Assembly (NCBI GenBank): GCA_026415355.1
Contig: JAOAHF010000005.1
Coordinates: 1-64,000 of the forward strand
Direction of reading: 5' to 3'
Origin: Brevinematales bacterium
GTDB lineage: Bacteria > Spirochaetota > Brevinematia > DTOW01
DNA: 64,000 bases
In this document: piece by piece, positions 53,899 through 64,000 of the stretch
How the letters are laid out: each line of letters starts with the position of its first letter
How positions within the stretch are numbered: the first letter of the stretch is position 1
Position numbers and translations under genes: made by a program
The notes under the pieces: model-generated
The model's input: the letters and a program-made list of their open reading frames with translations, nothing else
What the model was told of the DNA's origin: nothing
Database searches by the model: none

Positions 53899-55959
53899 AT
53901 GAAGAAAGATTTTCTTTTTGAAATTGGAACAGAAGAAATACCTCATGATTATCTATCAAAATCTCACATACAATTTGAAAAAATATTCATAGAAACGTTA
54001 TCTTCATACAACTTAAACTATGCAAAGATATACACCTATTCTACTCCTAGGCGTCTAGCAATACTAATAACGGATCTTGAAGAAAAACAAGAAGACAGGA
54101 AAATAATCAAAAAAGGACCTCCTAAAAACATAGCATACCACGAAAATGGGGAACCAACACAAGCTCTTAAGGGTTTCTTATCAACAGTATCATCCTTTGA
54201 AGGCCAAATAAAAATACTTAAAGAGGGAGAAAAAGAATTTGTATTCTTCGAAGGAATTCAAAAAGGAGAATACACAGAAGAAATACTCAAAAGAGAAATT
54301 CCAAGAATAGTAAAGAGTATAGAATTTCCAAAAACGATGAGATGGTCAAACGTAGATTTCAGATTCGTAAGGCCAATTAGATGGATTGTATGCCTATTTG
54401 GAGATAAAATCCTAGACATTGAATTAGCAACAATAAAATCCTCAAACATATCTTATGGACACAGATTCATAGGAGAAAATGTAGAAATAAAAAATCCAAG
54501 AGAATACGAAGAACTTCTAGAGAATAAAGGTAAAGTCATCCCATCACCTAGTAAAAGAAAAGAAGTAATACTTAAAGATGTTGAAAAAATTTCAAAAGAA
54601 CTTAACTCGGTACCTGTCTTATCCGAAAAATTACTTGAAGAAATCGTAAATTTAGTAGAATACCCAAAAACGACAATAGGTACATTTGACGAAAAATTTC
54701 TTGAAATACCAAACGAAATACTAATATCAGAAATGGTAGAACATCAAAAATTCATCCCATTAACCCGAGATTCAAAACTCATAAATAAATTCATAATAGT
54801 GGTAAATACTCAACCAAATGAAAAAATAGTAAAAGGCAATCAAAAGGTTATTTCAGCAAGGCTTAATGATGGTAAATTCCTCTACGAGGAAGATACCAAG
54901 AAGTCCATAGAATTCTTTATCCAGAAAACTAAAGAACTAATATTCTTTGCAGGACTTGGAACAATATATGACAAAATGAAAAGAATGGAAAAGCTATCCC
55001 AAAGAATAATGGAAAAACTGAAAATTCAGGATGAGAAAATAAAAAGAGCATCAAGTATATGTAAGTTTGATTTAACAACAGGAGTAGTATACGAGTTTCC
55101 TGAACTACAAGGTATAATGGGATATTATTACTCTTTGAACTTTGGAGAAGAAGTAGAAGTAGCAAATTACATAAAAGAACACTACAAACCTATATCATCA
55201 GACGATGAATTGCCATCATCACTAGGAGCAGGAATCGTATCAATAACAGATAAATTAGATAATATATTCTCACTATATTCAGCAGGTAAAAAAGTATCAG
55301 GATCAAGTGACCCTTACGGTTTGAGAAGACAACTAGTCGGCGTATCAAGAATAATGATAAATTACAATCTAGATATTGACATAGTAGACATATTTACATC
55401 ATCAAAAGAAATATATGAAGCATTCTTCACAAAGGAATATAAAGAAATAACAGAAGACCTTAAGCAATTTGTAAACGCAAGACTCAAAGGATTATTTAAG
55501 GAAATGGGTTTTAGAACAGATGAAATAGAAGCAACAATAAAAGCAACAACTAATCCATACGATGCTTACTTAAGAGTGAAAACTATCAATAATTTCAGAA
55601 ATAAAGGTGAGTTCGCAAACGTCGGGATACTCTTCAAACGAGTCAGAAACATTCTAAACGAAGCTAAATTTACTTCCCCTACTCCACTAAACTACGATAT
55701 ACTAACTCCAGAAGAGAGAGAATTGTATAATCTAATATTATCTAAGAAAGACACTGTGTCTAATTACTTGGTAACTAAAAATTACGAGGAACTACTCAAA
55801 ACATTACTTGAATTCCAAAAGCCTATACACAATTTCTTTGAAAAAGTTTTCGTAATGGACAAAAATACAGAAATAAGGCAAAACAGATTATCACTTTTGT
55901 ACCAGCTCTACAAAATGTTCGAAGACTTCATAGATTTCAACATTATGGAACTAGCGTGA
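53899..55959 (+). CDS. glyS: Glycyl-tRNA synthetase beta subunit
   Basis: 686 residues from ATG 53899 (AGGAG upstream; a TTG at 53866 is in frame). KDFLFEIGTEEIPHDYL is the GlyS opening. YSTPRRLAILI, FPKTMRWSN, RFVRPIRWIVCLFGD, SYGHRFIGENV, GTIYDKMKRMEKLS, FPELQGIMGYYYSLN and SDPYGLRRQLVGV are all family marks. A C-terminal DALR-type domain follows. It pairs with the alpha subunit GlyQ to charge tRNA-Gly. glyQ is usually adjacent but is not here, so it must lie elsewhere. Coding strand is notably A/C-rich compared with genes to the left. Confidence 0.96.
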   Translation: MKKDFLFEIGTEEIPHDYLSKSHIQFEKIFIETLSSYNLNYAKIYTYSTPRRLAILITDLEEKQEDRKIIKKGPPKNIAYHENGEPTQALKGFLSTVSSFEGQIKILKEGEKEFVFFEGIQKGEYTEEILKREIPRIVKSIEFPKTMRWSNVDFRFVRPIRWIVCLFGDKILDIELATIKSSNISYGHRFIGENVEIKNPREYEELLENKGKVIPSPSKRKEVILKDVEKISKELNSVPVLSEKLLEEIVNLVEYPKTTIGTFDEKFLEIPNEILISEMVEHQKFIPLTRDSKLINKFIIVVNTQPNEKIVKGNQKVISARLNDGKFLYEEDTKKSIEFFIQKTKELIFFAGLGTIYDKMKRMEKLSQRIMEKLKIQDEKIKRASSICKFDLTTGVVYEFPELQGIMGYYYSLNFGEEVEVANYIKEHYKPISSDDELPSSLGAGIVSITDKLDNIFSLYSAGKKVSGSSDPYGLRRQLVGVSRIMINYNLDIDIVDIFTSSKEIYEAFFTKEYKEITEDLKQFVNARLKGLFKEMGFRTDEIEATIKATTNPYDAYLRVKTINNFRNKGEFANVGILFKRVRNILNEAKFTSPTPLNYDILTPEERELYNLILSKKDTVSNYLVTKNYEELLKTLLEFQKPIHNFFEKVFVMDKNTEIRQNRLSLLYQLYKMFEDFIDFNIMELA

Positions 55960-56054
55960 GAATCACCCATATAGTATTTTGAAAAGCAAAGATGGGACTT
56001 GAGTGTCCGTTTTGTGTTCCTGGGTGTTCCTTGGTTGTGGAGTTTTTACACAGA

Positions 56055-56070
56055 AAAGTTAACATAATTT
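56055..56070 (-). repeat. Copy 6 of the polar motif
   Basis: 15/16 match on the minus strand, in the gap between convergent glyS and pyrD, so it cannot be a promoter for either. The ~60 bp on its left (55990-56050) are G/T-rich on +, opposite to glyS and the surrounding region. No hairpin terminator was found in this gap. Confidence 0.78.
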
Positions 56071-56115
56071 TAAAATAGTATAAGAAATTCAACACCATAA
56101 AACAATGAAGGACTT

Positions 56116-56979
56116 TTACATCTTACTTTCATACAGTCTTTCAACGACCCTCTTTGGCAATAAAGGATCGAAGAAATTTGAAGTACCTATTTGTATAAGC
56201 TTTGCTCCAGCATACATAAATTCCAAGACATCTTCATAAGACGATATGCCACCTACTCCTATCACAGGTATTGAAACATTCTTACATATCTCATATACAT
56301 ATCTCAACGCAATAGGCTTTATTGCAGGACCTGAATATCCCGCAAATATATTCTTAAATACAGGTTTACCAGTTTTTACATCAATTTTCATACCCAGTAT
56401 AGTATTAATAGCTGTAATACCATCAGCACCTTCTTCCTCACATATGAGAGCATTTTTAACTATGTTAGATGTATTAGGACTCAATTTTACCCAGAAGGGC
56501 TTTTTCGAAACTCTTTTTATAACTTTAACAACTTCTCTAACATTTTCTTCATTACTATCAAAAGTTACCCCCCCTTTTTCAACATTTGGACAGGAAAGGT
56601 TAAGTTCAATAAAAGCAATATCCAAAGAAGAAATCTCTTCAACTATTTCTCTAAACTCTCCTACACTACTACCTGCAACACTAACAATAATGTTAGTCTT
56701 TATATTACCTAAAACCTTTGGTAAAACTTCATCCTTAAACCTACGAAGCCCAGGATTAGCAAGTCCTATTGAATTCAACACACCACCATAAGTTTCAACT
56801 ATTCTAGGAGGCTCATTACCTTTTCTCTCCTCAAGAGTTATAGTTTTCAAAACGATACCTCCAAGTTCAGATAAATCATAAAGTTTCATAAGTTCAAGCC
56901 CAAAAGAAGCCGTACCTGATGCTAGCAGAATAGGATTCTTAAATTTTACATTACTTAATGTAGGGTAAAAATCCAACAT
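56116..56979 (-). CDS. pyrD: Dihydroorotate dehydrogenase, class 1B type
   Basis: 287 residues. PILLASGTASFGLELMKLYDLSELGGIVLKTIT, NSIGLANPG, IELNLSCPNVEKGG with the catalytic Cys, PFWVKLSPNTSNI, NTILGMKID and PVIGVGGISSYEDVLEFMYAGAKLIQIGTS are typical. A Cys (not Ser) base places it in class 1; NAD-dependent 1B enzymes also need a PyrK subunit, which is not adjacent. It makes orotate for pyrimidines. It is 3 bp downstream of the lolA-like gene on the same strand, so they are co-transcribed. Confidence 0.93.
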   Translation of the reverse strand: MLDFYPTLSNVKFKNPILLASGTASFGLELMKLYDLSELGGIVLKTITLEERKGNEPPRIVETYGGVLNSIGLANPGLRRFKDEVLPKVLGNIKTNIIVSVAGSSVGEFREIVEEISSLDIAFIELNLSCPNVEKGGVTFDSNEENVREVVKVIKRVSKKPFWVKLSPNTSNIVKNALICEEEGADGITAINTILGMKIDVKTGKPVFKNIFAGYSGPAIKPIALRYVYEICKNVSIPVIGVGGISSYEDVLEFMYAGAKLIQIGTSNFFDPLLPKRVVERLYESKM

Positions 56980-56982
56980 AGG

Positions 56983-57615
56983 CTACTGGAAAATATCTGT
57001 TAAAACCTGAGCATCAGCAGGAGGTGTAAAGAAGAATTCTCTATCATCAATTATAACGTTAACACCACTATATGATATACTTATCGATAGAGTTTCTCTT
57101 GTAACTGTAATACCATTTATTGAAGAAATTAAACCATTCTTAAGAGCGGTAAACTTAGCACTACTGAAGGTAGTAAACACATCAGGTTTAGGCTTAAGAT
57201 CAAAAGTATAAGACTTGTCATCATACTTATCAAGAGTTATAATATACTCTCTGTTATACTTATCATAAGGGTTTATAACTTCTGAAACATATATAACTCT
57301 ATCACCTTTTTTTGGAAGCAACGGCTGTTTAATAACAGTATTATTACCCTTTACAAATATCCACATGGAAGACCCATCACTTATTAAGTCTATCTGAGAG
57401 GGTTGGAAGAAATTTATTTTCAGCTTGTTTGGCAACTTATATTTTATATTACCACTGAAGGTTTTATTACCTATTTTTATGGTTATAGAACCAGTAAAAG
57501 ACGAAATAGAGTTGTAAGCATTACGAAGCTGCCTTATTGCAACATCAGAAGTCAAAGTTGAAAAAACCATCCCAGATATTAAGGTAAAGGAAAAAACTAC
57601 AAAAAACTTCTTCAT
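56983..57615 (-). CDS. lolA: LolA-like outer-membrane lipoprotein carrier protein
   Basis: 210 residues. A signal peptide (~1-19) is followed by LRNAYNSISSFTGSITIKIG, GNIKYKLPNKLKINFFQPSQIDLISDGSSMWIFVKGNNTVIKQPL. That is the LolA half-barrel pattern (YKxPNKxRW…SDGxxxWxY). The second half has strands up to FFTPPADAQVLTDIF. LolA shuttles lipoproteins across the periplasm; the 51.2-kb lipoprotein would be a typical cargo. GGAGAACG precedes the start. It sits directly upstream of pyrD with no metabolic connection. Confidence 0.85.
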   Translation of the reverse strand: MKKFFVVFSFTLISGMVFSTLTSDVAIRQLRNAYNSISSFTGSITIKIGNKTFSGNIKYKLPNKLKINFFQPSQIDLISDGSSMWIFVKGNNTVIKQPLLPKKGDRVIYVSEVINPYDKYNREYIITLDKYDDKSYTFDLKPKPDVFTTFSSAKFTALKNGLISSINGITVTRETLSISISYSGVNVIIDDREFFFTPPADAQVLTDIFQ

Positions 57616-57689
57616 ACGTTCTCCTATTATAAACCATACAAATTCGTCAAGTAAAATAATCTAAAATTATCAATCACACAATCATTAAG

Positions 57690-57719
57690 TTGTCTAAAAG
57701 ACAGCATTTTATATATACT
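57690..57719 (+). promoter_or_regulatory. Promoter of tRNA-Leu(CAA)
   Basis: TTGTCT (57690-57695), 18 bp and TATACT (57714-57719). The predicted start near 57726 lies only a few bases before the tRNA. A small TGTCT/AGACA hairpin overlaps the -35 region. Confidence 0.5.
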
Positions 57720-57729
57720 TAAGACTGTA

Positions 57730-57813
57730 GCCGAGATGGCGGAACTGGCAGACGCGCCTGACTCAAAATCAGGTGGTGGCAACACCGTGCGGGTTCGACT
57801 CCCGCTCTCGGCA
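57730..57813 (+). tRNA. tRNA-Leu (anticodon CAA)
   Basis: Acceptor arms GCCGAGA (57730-57736) and TCTCGGC (57806-57812); the discriminator is A57813 and CCA is not encoded. The anticodon stem CCTGA/TCAGG encloses the loop CTCAAAA, giving CAA, which reads UUG. A long variable arm (GGTGGCAACACC) and T-arm GGGTTCGACTCCC support a class II tRNA-Leu. It precedes a membrane-protein gene by 20 bp and may be co-transcribed with it. Confidence 0.95.
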
Positions 57814-57833
57814 AAATACTAAAGAGGAAAGAA

Positions 57834-59603
57834 GTGAAAAAATTCCTAAAATTTTTATTTTACTTTGCAGTATTGTTAATAGTACTTCTATCCATATTGT
57901 TAATATCAGCATTATCAAATTTCTATAACAATCTCAAACATTTAGGCATAAGTACAATACTCTTAAGAGATACATCCGTGATACTTTTAATACCCTCATT
58001 AATCTTCATAACCCTACTGTTAATATTCAGACTAAGAAGTAGATTTATACTAATAAAATACTACCAAAAAGCAGAGTTAAACACAAAACATACTAAAATA
58101 TTATTTTGGTCAGATATCATAATCTCACTACTACTGACTTTATTTATTATACTCAATCTCAAAGAAGTCTACATGTTCGTAAATTTAATACCTTCAATAA
58201 CTGGAAGCTTTGATTTATTTAACTATCCTTTCATATTAAGTATACTAAAAACAATTTTAACACTACTTAATCTAGTCCTGCTTTATCTAATAATCCCAAT
58301 ACTATATCTATCACACAAAGCATACGAAATTAGATTTGTATCATTTAAATTAGTTCCACATAAAACCCCATTCTTAATACCATCATACGGATTTATCTTC
58401 TTCACCATTCTATCTGGATCCATCTTCATATACTCACTAGTAATATCACTTGAAATCTACCCGAAATACTCACTAATACTAACACTAACAATACTATTCT
58501 CAATAATACTACTCTTATACGGACTCTTATTTTTAGTCAATCTAACAAGAAGAAACCCAATGCCCTGGTATTTGAATATCCTAATACTTACTACCATAAC
58601 AACTTACTTTTTCCTAGTAAGTTTTGCAAATAACCTACCAAATATATCTCTCGTAAAACTGCAAATCCTTGAAGATATTAATTTAAAGCAGAAAAATTCA
58701 AAATTTGTCGTCAACATCAATAACTCCAATATCTCAGATGTTTTCAAAAAAATTGATCTAGCCAGACTAGAAAGTTTAAACAAACTAGAAATAAAAGATT
58801 ATTCTCTACCAAAAACGGAAAAACCTATTCTAAAAATTACTAGGAATGCTAAAACACTCGAAAGAATTTATATGGTATTAACATCTGGAATATTAGACCA
58901 CTTAGTTATAAGAAACATAATAATAACAAATTATCTCGATCTAGAAACGCTTTTCAAAACAGTTTTACCTACATCATTTTGTACATACTCAAAAGTAAAT
59001 GAAAAAAACATATTCGAAGTTTCAATACCTTACGAATTTAACAACACTGTCTTCTTCTACAAAAGATACATAATAGAATGGACAAATAGTTCAAACTTAA
59101 GAGTATACGACTTGGTAAAAACAAACTACAATTATTCATTGTATGGAATTCTATCATCAAAAGATTACTACCTTCTAACGAAGAAAAACAAATCAAAGAA
59201 ATCTCATATGATGTTTCAGATAAAGTATGACAACGCTTACCAATATGTCATCGCAGGAATAGGATACTCTCTTGTACTATCAAACGAAAATTATTACAAT
59301 TACACCATAAAAGATTACAATCAAGGAGAGTTTTTCGCATTTGTAAATGGTATTCCTATTTTCCTAAGCAATATAACACTCGATGGGAAAAGCGTTGGTA
59401 TGAAAGTAAGATATTTTGATGTAGAAGGCAGAGGTTATGTAATACAAGAAAGTATATCAAACCTAATAGGTAATGCAAACTACTATTACAAAGTCATTGA
59501 ACTAACTAATAGAATAGAAATACTGAGAAAATACATAAAAGAGAATCAAGATCGAATACCACCAGATGTCCTTGAAAATATACAAACTTTAATATTTAAA
59601 TAA
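57834..59603 (+). CDS. Multi-pass membrane protein of unknown function
   Basis: 589 residues with a GTG start preceded by GAGGAAAG. Roughly eight hydrophobic helices occupy ~1-265 (e.g. FLFYFAVLLIVLLSILLISAL, quoted in part as VLLIVLLSILLISAL). The remainder (~285-589) is soluble, with mixed strands: FVVNINNSNISDVFKKIDLA, VFFYKRYIIEW, YQYVIAGIGYSLVLS, FFAFVNGIPIFLS. I recognise no family and no catalytic motif. It begins 20 bp after the tRNA and is followed within 5 bp by the CBS-domain gene, so these are likely one transcript with tsaD. The codon use is A/C-rich, like its neighbours. Confidence 0.65.
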   Translation: MKKFLKFLFYFAVLLIVLLSILLISALSNFYNNLKHLGISTILLRDTSVILLIPSLIFITLLLIFRLRSRFILIKYYQKAELNTKHTKILFWSDIIISLLLTLFIILNLKEVYMFVNLIPSITGSFDLFNYPFILSILKTILTLLNLVLLYLIIPILYLSHKAYEIRFVSFKLVPHKTPFLIPSYGFIFFTILSGSIFIYSLVISLEIYPKYSLILTLTILFSIILLLYGLLFLVNLTRRNPMPWYLNILILTTITTYFFLVSFANNLPNISLVKLQILEDINLKQKNSKFVVNINNSNISDVFKKIDLARLESLNKLEIKDYSLPKTEKPILKITRNAKTLERIYMVLTSGILDHLVIRNIIITNYLDLETLFKTVLPTSFCTYSKVNEKNIFEVSIPYEFNNTVFFYKRYIIEWTNSSNLRVYDLVKTNYNYSLYGILSSKDYYLLTKKNKSKKSHMMFQIKYDNAYQYVIAGIGYSLVLSNENYYNYTIKDYNQGEFFAFVNGIPIFLSNITLDGKSVGMKVRYFDVEGRGYVIQESISNLIGNANYYYKVIELTNRIEILRKYIKENQDRIPPDVLENIQTLIFK

Positions 59604-59608
59604 AAATT

Positions 59609-60340
59609 ATGCCCAGACGAAAATCTACATCCGATTTCAAAAAACTAGTTTTCAATTACCTTTCTAACATACATGCTGGAGAAATGGTATTACCAAGACC
59701 TCATGTGATAACCTGCTATGCTGATTCAACACCAGATGAAGTATTGTCAACATTTAAAAAATATATGTATTCTAGGATACCATTAGTTGACAGAAAAACA
59801 GATAAAATTATTGGATATATCTTCTACAAAGACTTTTGTAATAAGTACATTGAAACAAAAGGTAAATTCAATATAATCGATGTAAAAAGAGAAATATTAT
59901 TCATTCCCGAAAACATGAATGCAATGGATATTATGAATGAAATGAAAAATAAATTTACCAACATTGCAATTGTTGTTGATGAATACGGAAACCACATAGG
60001 AATAATAACTCTCGAAGATATAGTCGAAAAAATACTAGGAGAGTTACTTGATGAAACAGACAACAAAGAAGATGAAGAATTTGAAGTTCAAAAAATCAAT
60101 GACGGAGAATATTTAGTAAGTGCTTGGGCACCTATAGAAGACATAGCTCTTGAGATTGGTATGGAAATCGACAAAGATATCCTTGAAAATATGGATGTTA
60201 GAACCATAGTAGGCTTCATAATGTACATATCAGGAAATATTCCTAGATATAATAGTACTTATGAATACAAAGATTTTCTGTTCAAAGTCGTTGAAATAGA
60301 AAACAATAGACCTTCAAAAATACTCATTAGAAGGAAATAA
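59609..60340 (+). CDS. CBS-domain protein, CorC/TlyC-like
   Basis: 243 residues. Two CBS motifs (~30-75: VITCYADSTPDEVLSTFKKYMYSRIPLVDRKTDKIIGYIF; ~85-140: ILFIPENMNAMDIMNEM, IAIVVDEYGNHIGIITLEDIVEKILGEL) are followed by a CorC_HlyC transporter-associated domain (~160-240: YLVSAWAPIEDIALEIG). The order equals that of CorC/TlyC proteins. In spirochaetes TlyC was once called haemolysin, but most members bind adenosine nucleotides and affect Mg/Co transport. No membrane helix is present. It lies between the membrane-protein gene (5 bp) and tsaD (3 bp) in one operon. Confidence 0.88.
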   Translation: MPRRKSTSDFKKLVFNYLSNIHAGEMVLPRPHVITCYADSTPDEVLSTFKKYMYSRIPLVDRKTDKIIGYIFYKDFCNKYIETKGKFNIIDVKREILFIPENMNAMDIMNEMKNKFTNIAIVVDEYGNHIGIITLEDIVEKILGELLDETDNKEDEEFEVQKINDGEYLVSAWAPIEDIALEIGMEIDKDILENMDVRTIVGFIMYISGNIPRYNSTYEYKDFLFKVVEIENNRPSKILIRRK

Positions 60341-60343
60341 CCT

Positions 60344-61354
60344 ATGATAATTCTAGGAATAGAAACTTCTTGCGATGAAACATCAGTTGCTGTAGTAGAA
60401 GACGGAAAAAAAGTAATGTCCAATGTTGTAATATCTCAAGTCGAATTCCACAAAGAGTTTTTCGGAGTAGTACCTGAAGTTGCTTCTAGAAAACATTTAG
60501 AATTCATAAATATCGCCCTAGAAAAAGCACTAAGTAACTCAGGAATAAACCTAAAAGACATAGATAAGATAGCAGTCACATTTGGACCAGGATTAGTTTC
60601 TTCACTCCTAATAGGAGTAAATGTAGCTAAAACTATATCGCTATCACTAAAAAAACCACTCATAAAAGTTGATCATATAGAAGCACACCTATTTTCACCA
60701 TTCATAGAATACGAAATTTCATTTCCTTTCATAGGACTAGTTGTATCTGGTGGACACACAAACATGTTTATAGTAAGAGATTTCTACAATATCGAGCTCG
60801 TGGGACACACTATCGATGACGCTGTTGGTGAAGCATTTGACAAAGTTGCTAAAATGCTAGGACTTGGATATCCTGGAGGTCCTATAATCGATAGATTATC
60901 AAAAGAAGGGAACCCAAACTCGTTTAAATTTCCCCTAGGTGCAGTAGATAAACCCTATGACAGGTATAACTTTAGCTATAGTGGACTCAAAACAAGCGTA
61001 CTATACACAATAAGAAACATAACTAATATCGATGGAAGAACTATAAAAGATATTTGTGCATCGTTCCAAAAATCTGCTATTGACGTCTTACACTTAAAAG
61101 TAAAAAGATTAGTAGAAGATTCTGGAATAAAAAACGTAGTTGTTGCAGGAGGAGTCTCAGCAAACTCCTACCTGAGAAAAAAATTCCTAGAAGACGAAGA
61201 AATAAAAACATACATTCCATCTATCAAATACTCAACAGATAACGCAGCAATGGTAGCATCTCTGGCATTCTTTAAACCAGTAGAAGCAAACTATAACGAC
61301 GATGTCTATCCAAGGTTTAGAAACCTTATCAAAGGCAAAAGAATCATCAGCTAA
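60344..61354 (+). CDS. tsaD: tRNA N6-adenosine threonylcarbamoyltransferase TsaD
   Basis: 336 residues. ILGIETSCDETSVAVVEDG opens the ASKHA fold. The metal-binding HxExH lies in KVDHIEAHLFSPF. FIGLVVSGGHTNMFIV, LGLGYPGGPIIDRLSKEG, YNFSYSGLKTSVL and VVAGGVSANSYLR complete it. TsaD transfers threonylcarbamoyl to A37 of ANN-decoding tRNAs. mtaB at 42 kb acts on the product. It follows the CBS-domain gene by 3 bp. Its 3' flank (61355-61550) contains ACCTCC (61356) and CACCTCC (61409) and no gene. Confidence 0.97.
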   Translation: MIILGIETSCDETSVAVVEDGKKVMSNVVISQVEFHKEFFGVVPEVASRKHLEFINIALEKALSNSGINLKDIDKIAVTFGPGLVSSLLIGVNVAKTISLSLKKPLIKVDHIEAHLFSPFIEYEISFPFIGLVVSGGHTNMFIVRDFYNIELVGHTIDDAVGEAFDKVAKMLGLGYPGGPIIDRLSKEGNPNSFKFPLGAVDKPYDRYNFSYSGLKTSVLYTIRNITNIDGRTIKDICASFQKSAIDVLHLKVKRLVEDSGIKNVVVAGGVSANSYLRKKFLEDEEIKTYIPSIKYSTDNAAMVASLAFFKPVEANYNDDVYPRFRNLIKGKRIIS

Positions 61355-61550
61355 ACCTCCAAACTTCCTAAGAACATCTCTAAAAAAATGAAATTATCTT
61401 CTATATTCACCTCCAGATTAGGTTTGCTTTGACATACTCATTATAAACCCCTTCTTACCATATCACCCCACTTATACTACAATAATAACTTTAAATATTG
61501 AAAAACACTAAATTATAATAATTTAACTAACCAGTTAGTAGGGGAATGGT

Positions 61551-64000
<2,450 letters not shown>

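Overview
The window is a low-GC bacterial chromosome segment, densely packed with genes and mostly housekeeping. The gene set suggests a flagellated, double-membrane (diderm) bacterium related to spirochaetes: FliW, CsrA and FlgD; an LptD/OstA-like outer-membrane assembly protein of the large spirochaete type; a LolA-like carrier; a spirochaete-style PorV/UPF0164-like barrel; a TlyC/CorC-like CBS protein; and a bactofilin. A deep Spirochaetota lineage (Brevinema-like) is my best guess. It rests on family content only, since no rRNA gene is present. I see no prophage, transposase or CRISPR array.

Layout. 0-4 kb: a cut surface protein with a C-terminal Ig-like domain, two outer-membrane barrels and a decayed gene remnant. 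4-8 kb: der, then fliW-csrA-tRNA-Leu-phosphatase-thioesterase packed as one unit. 8-15 kb: rfbA, an Rrf2 regulator, an ExbB/TolQ-like channel with an unknown membrane partner, a flavin oxidoreductase, galE and trpS. 15-29 kb: a TPR/Mrr-like fusion, an NtrC-type response regulator, an exported debranching-type glycosidase, ftsK, lptD, an unusual HAD protein, an iron alcohol dehydrogenase and an orphan MEMO-family protein. 30-35 kb: bactofilin-hisC, nadA and a GAF-sigma54 activator. 35-39 kb: amt-glnB-glnA behind a sigma54-type promoter. 39-46 kb: a CHASE2 nucleotide cyclase, carbonic anhydrase, mtaB, an unknown exported protein, flgD and a SpsF-like nucleotidyltransferase. 46-50 kb: pstC-pstA-pstB-phoU behind Pho-box-like repeats. 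50-64 kb: two LPP20-like envelope proteins, a SurA-like chaperone, rdgB, glyS, pyrD, lolA, a second tRNA-Leu, a membrane protein, a CBS protein, tsaD, a glycosyltransferase and the start of ahcY.

The most unusual signal is not a gene. A 16-bp intergenic motif, AAATTATGTTAACTTG, occurs six times (three exact, three with one change). It lies on the + strand at about 23.5, 29.8, 32.2 and 46.1 kb, and on the - strand at about 53.8 and 56.1 kb. The orientation flips where the strand composition flips, at about 53.75 kb: plus-strand genes are G/T-rich to the left and A/C-rich to the right, the pattern expected at a replication terminus. At most copies a short flank on one fixed side of the motif shows reversed strand composition. 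The 46.1-kb copy extends into a close match to a XerCD dif site. Together this suggests a terminus region with dif and a set of polar sites, possibly a replication fork trap or another terminus-organising system. That is a hypothesis.

Other regulatory signals: a candidate small RNA upstream of trpS carrying a perfect anti-Shine-Dalgarno stretch; a self-contained nitrogen circuit (sigma54 activator, inverted-repeat upstream sites, a -24/-12 promoter and amt-glnB-glnA); and three 11-bp-spaced TTTACA repeats in front of pstC.
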